From: Phlegmacium glaucopus
Lineage: Eukaryota; Basidiomycota; Agaricomycetes; Agaricales; Cortinariaceae
Length of the DNA stretch: 64,000 nucleotides
Direction: 5' to 3'
Assembly: GCA_015039465.1 (NCBI GenBank)
Contig: MU130477.1
Span: forward strand, 1,146,718 to 1,210,717
This document shows, piece after piece, positions 57,862 to 64,000 of this stretch. How positions within the stretch are numbered: position 1 is the first letter of the stretch; every line of letters starts with the position of its first letter. The notes below the pieces were generated by a model. That model was given only the letters and a program-made list of their open reading frames with translations. It had not been told where the DNA came from and searched no databases. A program made the position numbers and the translations under genes.

Positions 57862-59515
57862 TACTCCATCACAACCTCCCGCTAGTTGGTTCACAAACAT
57901 TGGTAAGCACGGACTCATGGGATTACCACCCACCGTCTATTAGTAAGTAGTTTACATGTGTGTCCCCAGGTAGATACTTATCACATTCCTCACAGAACAT
58001 GTGTCCTATATTTACTTTCTTACATACAATCATTATCAGGGCCAAGGGTAGTTACTCCAGTCCTCATGTATATTAGATAGCAGGTGTCATCTGTAGATGA
58101 CACCTTCATATAAACTTGGTTACTGGCAGTACCATCTTCTCTAAGTCTACAATTGTATTGGATTATCCTTTGCAATAGTAAATGTCCCCTAACAGTGCAG
58201 CCTTGATAACACTTGACACACTGCAAGAATAATCCTCTGCTGCTGATTCATCTGAAACTCCTGCTTAGTTGTGATCCTCCTGGACTTCCTAAAGTGTGAT
58301 AAAGAGGGTGGGAAGGATCCGGGTACTGCATGAATGTTGGTTTTGGCAGTGAATGATAAGATAAATGGTAGATAAGCAAGGATAGGGGGCTGAGTGAGAT
58401 CCAGGAGCAAGGAATGGCAAGGTAGATAGCTGAGGGGAAGACTTGTGGGTCAATAGCCACAACAACAATGACAAAGCCTTTTACATAATGGGAGATGTAG
58501 CGGATGTGTCCATAGATGGGCCATTATTGAAATGATGGGCCATAGATACAATCAAACATGAGCTGATGTTAAGTTTGAGAACTTTATTCCGGAGTATCGG
58601 ACGGAGTTTGACCGGAACGGAACCACGGAACGGGAAAGGACTATAGCCTCAGTGTATGTGCTGTGCTACCCTAAACCTTTGTGTCCTAATTTCGGAGTAA
58701 GAACGGAATGGAGTGGAACCAGAAGTTGCAGTAACTTAGAGGAAGACTAGGAGGAGGAAACTATGTTGATATTTGAACTGAGGGAAAACATACAAGTTCA
58801 AGTACTTAAATAATAAAAGGAATTGCAACCGAAATATAAAGTATAAATATAATGTGCTGCGTTCTGCTCCTGAAAGGTTCTGCATTCTTGGGGTGAATAA
58901 TCCATGGCTGGTGTGCTGACTGATAGTGGGAACATGATGACAAAGAAATAGTGGTAGTGGCAAAGAAGTAGTAATGGGTGCGGAGTATAGACAGAGGAAC
59001 CGGAATGACATGGAGAAGTCTCAGGGTTGAACGTAGAAGGAGTAGTTTGGGATGTGAGGGAAGTGACTGTATGGAGTACGGACTTCCAGAGACAACTCCG
59101 ATGGAGCTGGACTGGAGTAATGTATGATGGAATGTAACAGCTGATGACTGATGTGAATAGTAGATTGATTGTTTTGTTGTATCACTAGCCAAGGAATAAA
59201 TGGATGGTAGATGTGCAGGATCATGTTGATAGTGTAAATGATGAAGAGCATAGTGAGAGACATTGAGATGTTGGAATAACAAACTCCTGCGAGCCCATAT
59301 TTGGTATAGTAGATGCCCGCTACTCATTTTGTCACATATTCCCATTTTACTTTCTCTTGTCTCTCAGCTCTTGAAACATCTGTTCATAACCCAATACTGT
59401 AGTTAATATATTCCTTATTGTTTCTACAATTGCTTTTTGTTCTCCTCATTGTAGTTTAGCTCTTTTTCTACTTTTAACATATATACCTTTTGTCATGTAC
59501 TCATTTTCCCTCAGT
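57862..59515. other. Repeat-rich stretch, possible decayed element
   Basis: A minus-strand stretch at 58226-58020 is protein-like (CVKCYQGCTVRGHLLLQRII, STDDTCYLIYMRTGVTTLG) but has no recognised domain. Text around 58495 (GATGTAGCGG) and 59320 (inverse, GCGGGCATCTAC) is loosely inverted and might bound an old element. No gene is called. Confidence 0.3.
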
Positions 59516-59517
59516 CG

Positions 59518-59650
59518 TTTGCTTCATCGCTTGCAAACACTGAGGTAAGACTCATTTGTAATCTTTATATATCTTTACTTACAGTAATACCTAGCAAATA
59601 TGTGCTAGGTAAATATATAGTTGTTTGCTTCATTGCTCGCAAACACTGAG
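59518..59650. repeat. Direct repeat with internal dyad
   Basis: GTTTGCTTCATCGCTTGC at about 59518 recurs as GTTTGCTTCATTGCTCGC at about 59623; both continue AAACACTGAG. The unit itself has a GTTTGC/GCAAAC dyad. Its origin is unknown. Confidence 0.6.
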
Positions 59651-59828
59651 CAAATACGTGCTAGAATCTTACATGAGAATATGTTGAATGAATGATTTTT
59701 ATTGACCAGGAATGCGATTCAGGGCCGCTTCCAAAACAGGCAAGTGAATTCAAAGTCCACTTTATTTTCATGATGGCAACTTTTAAGCTTTTTACCCATG
59801 CTACCAATCAGTATTGGTGCACGATACT

Positions 59829-60125
59829 GCCTTGTTTTCAACCAACCACCTGTCTGTCAACCAACCACATTTTTCAACCAACCACATTTTTCAGCCAACC
59901 GCATTTTCAACCAACCACCTGTTTTTCAACCAACTGCCTTGTTTTCAACTGACCACCTGTCTGTCAACCAACTGCATTTTTCAACCAACTGCATTTTCAA
60001 CCAACCACCTGTTTTTCAACCAACTATGTTTTTCAACCAACTATATTTTTCAACCAACTGCTTGTTTTTTTAACCAATCACCCCTTTTTCAACCAATCAC
60101 CTGTTTTTCAACCAACTGCCTGTAT
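59829..60125 (+). repeat. Minisatellite, about 17-19 bp unit
   Basis: About 16 imperfect tandem units of the type TTTTTCAACCAACCACC, varying at the end (TGCC, TGCA, TATG). Open frames crossing it in several phases (repeated FNQP-like text) are products of the repeat and not genes. Confidence 0.85.
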
Positions 60126-60260
60126 TTTACAATATATTTGTATTGAGTAGGATATATATGATGTTTAGAATAATTGAGTGTGATTTTTATTTCATTACTA
60201 TTCTGTTGTGCAAGATTATTAAAATATCTGGTCTATAAGCTTTCTAGCATCAGATCCAGA

Positions 60261-60398
60261 GGGGTTGGGGTTGAGCAGCTGCAGGTTCAAGTTATGGACA
60301 GGAGCAAGCAGCTGCTTAGCACAAAACATCCAGACACCCTCACCAGTATGGCAAATATAACAAGCACATATTGTTACAATTTCAAACAATTCAGATGA
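60261..60398 (+). pseudogene. Orphan NLR TPR fragment
   Basis: This segment encodes about one TPR unit of the NLR family: VEQLQVQVMDRSKQLLSTKH, then PDTLTSMANITSTY. It then diverges to a stop. It has no NB-ARC or flanking TPR homology. It is a relic left by recombination or insertion, about 4.3 kb downstream of NLR copy 3. Confidence 0.75.
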
Positions 60399-61452
60399 TT
60401 CTGACTGTAAACAGTTGTGTAAAAGTTGTTCATTTGTATAATGAGCTCAGAAGAATGCCAAGAGATCACCTCAAGGTATTGTCTTCAGAGTTTGAGAGAG
60501 ATTGAGAGAGATAAGCAGGTAATATTCTCAAGAACTAGCTAGAGAAATACAAGTGAAGTAAATGCAGTATTTATATGAAAAGGATGAGGATGATGTATAA
60601 AGTGAGTCATAGGTAAAGATAGAAACAACTCATGCAATGAGTCATATGCATGTGTGTGAGTCACATATGAAACAATGAAAAGATGAAGGTAAAAGAATGT
60701 AAGCAATAATGATAAGAGGATGTAAAGCATATGTAGGTGAAACAGCAACATGTTCAGTGAAGATAAGAAAGAGAAAAAGAAAAGTTTGTAACACATATAG
60801 AGATTATCACAGGTTTTCAAACCTGGGTTTTGGGTTGGAATCTGTAGGATACAGTAGAGTAGGGTCTGGGCAGGCAATCTCAAACCTCACCAAGCCCATA
60901 CCCCAAAACAGGTCCACAAAAGACTGGACTTTCAAGCATTAAATGTTGAGGAAGATGGTGAGGAGAGCAAAGGTGGTGATTAGATTAGATGCAATGTCAC
61001 ACCTGTCAGCAGTTTCCATGAGAAACAGCATCACTGAATCATTTCACATCCTGTATCTTACTCACTCATGCCTAAGCTATTGCTGTGTCAAGGGCCACCA
61101 GAACACTGTGGTTTACAAGGAAAGGCAACATTTATGGGGACATTTCCTATGTTTTCTGATGTTGAAAACTCAGATACAAACTCAAGAATGTGGGAGCAAC
61201 AATAAAGTATTGGGAGGTAAATGTGTAGCATACATAACTGTTTACATAAAAATGTGCATACTATAGATCATAAATCATATGGTGTTTCAACATAATTGGG
61301 AATGGGAATGGAATTAAGAAATTATTATTCCAACACCTGAGTGGTCCAGATACCAATTGACAATACAGTCACATTTGAGATATAATATAATGTAACATCT
61401 CACAAAGAAAAAACAGAAGGTCATGGATGAATTCATGTTGAGCGCTGAACAA
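60399..61452. other. Gene-free stretch before the CWC2 relic
   Basis: No gene is recognised. Positions 61370-61455 resemble the TMA46 3' flank (50558-50640), including ACATTTGAGATATAATA and GTAACAT blocks. Confidence 0.45.
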
Positions 61453-62681
61453 CTACCTAATCATCCTCATCACTTCCATAATCCCCCAGTCCTTCGACGG
61501 TAATGGCGGTGGACGTTGTTGAGCAGGAGGAAGTCCATGTTGGCTCCTGATTTTGCGAAATATTTCAAACCTTCCAAAGTATCGGTGGTTCAGCAGACCC
61601 GCAGGTGGGGAAGGTGTTTCTGAATGGACGTCCCCACTCTTCGAGTTCAGCCCCCTGTGTTTTGACTCAGGTTCATCCTCTTCTTCAATGTAGCCTACCT
61701 GTTCCTCATCACCATCGTCCACCATGACACCATCCTCCAATGCACAGCTCTCATTGTGTCCACGATCCTAGGGTCCATGCGTGCTTTAATAGCTTCCTGA
61801 CCGATGTCTTCTAACCGTCTCTTCTCGGCAACTTTTTGCACGGGGCTCTGTTGCCCAGCGGACGTTTAGAATTTCGTCATTATCCAACGACTGGCACGCC
61901 ATAGCTTCCTTAGCGAATTGAGCGTGAAACTCGGAGACATAAGTCACGAAAGCCACGCAACGGTATTGTAGGACTCATACTGAGAGAAATGTAAGCATAT
62001 AGCGATTAAAGGAAATAAAGAAGGAAGACTCTTTACTTCTCTCAATGGTCCCCCATTCCCTAAAATGCCTCGTCACCACCTCTTTCGCCTCCTGCCCATT
62101 TCCAGTCTCCTTAATCCTGCCAATATACAGTGTCCGGTTTTGCCTATTGAAGCTGCCCGCATCCCCCATATCATCTGTAATCCACAAACTTGTCCCTCGC
62201 AAAACGATCTTTGGAGCTATCGGGCATAGTATCCATAGAGTTGGGAAGAGTATGTCAGTATTCGCACTCCCAGCCGTATGAACAGCATCCACGGGCGAAG
62301 AAGAGACATATGTAATTCATGCCAGTAGTGTTGGCACGTGTAAGCCCAGAGTCGCGTTTGAGGGATTTGGTCTTACTGCGTATGCGTAAGATTGATTGTC
62401 AGCAAAATCGAATAACCTGAATTCTGAGTACGCACTTCGAGTAACTGTCTTCTCAATCTCCTCCCGCCCATTTATTACACAAAATATCTAGGAAGGAGAC
62501 GAAGATGAGATTAATTGTTTAATGGGGGGGGAATGTTTTCGCGTACTGTACTCTTTTCCTGTTTGTACAGCTTCTGTCTTCACAACATCTCCTGCTTTAA
62601 CCTGTTTTGGCCAGCTATAGGTTTTGGTGCTTGTGGGATTGGTATAGGGTCAACTAGTTGGACTTCAACAGTTGTGCTCAT
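61453..62681 (-). pseudogene. CWC2: CWC2 (pre-mRNA splicing factor) pseudogene
   Basis: The minus strand retains, in order, the CWC2 parts: N-terminus MSTTVEVQLVDPIPIPQAPK, Torus/CCCH region ANTTGMNYICLFFARGCCSY, linker KDRFARDKFVDYR, RRM start GSFNRQNRTLYIGRIKETGN, RRM end VAFVTYVSEFHAQFAKEAMA, then VAEKRRLEDIGQEAIKARMD and an acidic tail. CWC2 contacts U6 snRNA in the spliceosome. This copy is broken: a lost base at about 62596, an in-frame TGA in the WAGGD region at about 62480, TGA at 62257-62255, a deletion at about 62170-62180 (YRDDMG), a deletion at about 61840-61850 and a shift near 61740. Introns are still visible, so it is not a processed copy. A functional copy must exist elsewhere if the gene is essential. 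Confidence 0.8.
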
Positions 62682-63001
62682 CATGGTTCTCCTTTAAGTG
62701 AATGAGTGACCATGTGACCGTTCCGGAGGTAAATTTGATTTTGGACTCGCCAGACCTTATCTTCAAGACCCCGGATAAGCGTCCGTCCCCCCTTTCTTTC
62801 TTCCATTATGACTCAGGCTTTTACATTCCTTCCCTGAATTTTCCTTAACATTTGGATGGTGATCTGCTTTCTTTAGAATTTGATTCAGCCCGCCGACTCT
62901 ACCATAAGACCATTTAGCACCGGGATTACCAGAACGAGAGACATAGACACTTCATGTCCCATGTTATTTCAGGCAAAACTACCGACATCTGGCACCAATC
63001 A
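62682..63001. other. Intergenic
   Basis: A 320 bp gap between the CWC2 relic and the F-box/LRR-like gene. No feature was recognised. Confidence 0.4.
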
Positions 63002-64000
63002 CTAGATGACCCGGACAGCCAGAATTTCCCGACTGTTGAGATCACTCATCGCTCCGCGTATCCACCGCTCATTAAACTCCCGCTTATGTGTACTTGCCTC
63101 CTCGAGGACAATCGTGACTCGTACGAACTGTAAACCGAAGAAGTGGTGCACGAGCAGGACGCATTCCAGACTTTGCCAGTTGAAGCAGGCCAGAGCAGCA
63201 TTAGCGTCTAGTAGGAACCTTAAGTCAATAGATTCGAGGAAGGATGACTCGATGCGCTGGAGGATTGGTATGAGAGTTGCTTCTGTTACGGAAAGGTTTT
63301 TGTTTTCCTGAATTCGGAGACCTTCGATGCATAGCGTTCGCAGCTGACTTAAACGAGATAAGTCGACAGCATTGACGAAGCCATCTAGGTCCGAGGATTC
63401 AATCCCAAATGACTTCAAAAACGCAAGCAGAGCGTACCTATGCCCACCATCTGCAAGGTTTCCCGTGCAAATCCCAAAGAAACGTGTTGTAGGTTGGGTT
63501 CGGATCTTTTCAATGTGGTTGAAAGGTATGGGAGATGACTACATTTAATATCTTGCAGTTTCAACGCCAACAAGTTTCCGGAAGCGAGGCAGCTCAGGAT
63601 TACTGGAATCCCATCATCTGTTCCCAGCTCGATCGTTTGCACATTGGACGGCAGCCGAAGGGTCAAAGCCGAAGCAATGGCGTATTCGGGATATTTCAGG
63701 AAGGATACATGGGCGGAAAGTTGTCGTAAGGATGGAAAGGAAGACGCGACACGGATGACTTCACGAAGGTCGTGGAATATGACTCCTTGGAACTCAAGTC
63801 TGTTCAGTTTGTAAAACTTTGCCAACCGTCCGCGCAACTTTCCTTGCTGTATCGGCGATAGTGCGGTCCAATCGACGTTTTTCACCTGCATGGATTTGAC
63901 TTGGGAGAAGCATAGAATATGTGATTGAGCCATGGCTTCATGGAACAGGACCTTTTCATCGTTTCCCTGAAGTCCAGATCGAATATTTTGGGCCCTTTCT
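63002..64000 (-). CDS. F-box/LRR-like protein, partial (5' end outside window)
   Basis: The C-terminal part of a protein related to the large Agaricomycete F-box-like family. The frame is open to the right edge (LQGNDEKVLFHEAMAQSHIL), so the start and any F-box lie outside. Visible text includes CFSQVKSMQVKNVDWTALSP, LEFQGVIFHDLREVIRVASS, PSNVQTIELGTDDGIPVILS and SHLPYLSTTLKRSEPNLQHV. An intron with donor GTGGGC (about 63418-63454, about 37 nt) then probably joins to SFGIESSDLDGFVNAVDLSR and LTLCIEG-type LRR text. The stop is at 63002. LRR-type strands recur about every 25 residues. It is a predicted adaptor of an SCF ligase. Confidence 0.65.

Noticed and set aside
59692..60146. Overlapping frames rich in FNQP/STNH repeats
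   Set aside because: They are translations of the minisatellite in three phases and have no start context or domain.

Overview
The window is nuclear DNA of a filamentous basidiomycete, most likely an Agaricomycete. Genes carry many short introns of about 45 to 65 nt with GTRNGT donors. The gene families fit that group: F-box/LRR-like proteins, a fungal HNH nuclease family, a membrane protein with a discoidin-like ectodomain, ToxD-like enoyl reductases and STAND/NLR proteins. No tRNA, rRNA or CRISPR array was seen. Coordinates of multi-exon genes give the outer span of the CDS; exon joins that I checked for frame are in the evidence.

Layout. 1-3.2 kb: gene relics and dispersed repeats. 3.3-7.3 kb (+): intact NB-ARC/TPR NLR copy 1. 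8.2-9.0 kb (+): RNase H type 1 with a GC-AG intron. 10.1-11.4 kb (-): UPF0014 (FetB-like) membrane protein. 12.2-18.6 kb: two paralogous medium-chain enoyl reductases (+) flanking a putative tail-anchored protein (-) and a DnaJ protein (+). 19.0-23.3 kb (-): ADP1-like ABCG transporter, head to head with ALG12 (23.4-25.4 kb, +). 25.4-25.75 kb: Copia-like remnant. 25.8-29.7 kb (-): intact NLR copy 2, then a degenerate coiled-coil gene. 32.7-35.5 kb (-): CRZ1-like C2H2 factor. 38.8-45.1 kb: two F-box paralogues (+) around a single-pass membrane protein (-). 47.5-48.8 kb (-): HNH protein, divergent from TMA46/ZC3H15 (49.1-50.5 kb, +). 51.8-55.9 kb (+): NLR copy 3, broken by a frameshift and a stop. 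56-61 kb: repeat-rich island with a 615 bp hAT-type element that has intact TIRs and an 8 bp target duplication, a hairpin, a minisatellite and an orphan TPR fragment. 61.5-62.7 kb (-): CWC2 pseudogene. 63.0 kb to the edge (-): partial F-box/LRR-like gene.

The most notable content is the NLR trio. All three share an unusual N-terminal module of about 170 residues, spread over four short exons. Two of those exons, with their introns, look like internal duplicates. The module is followed by an NB-ARC ATPase and about 14 near-identical 42-residue TPRs. Two adjacent residues of each repeat vary strongly while the rest is nearly constant. This pattern resembles the diversifying repeats of fungal allorecognition and innate-immunity NLRs. 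Each copy also has, head to head upstream, the remains of the same coiled-coil gene, so the unit moved as a segment.
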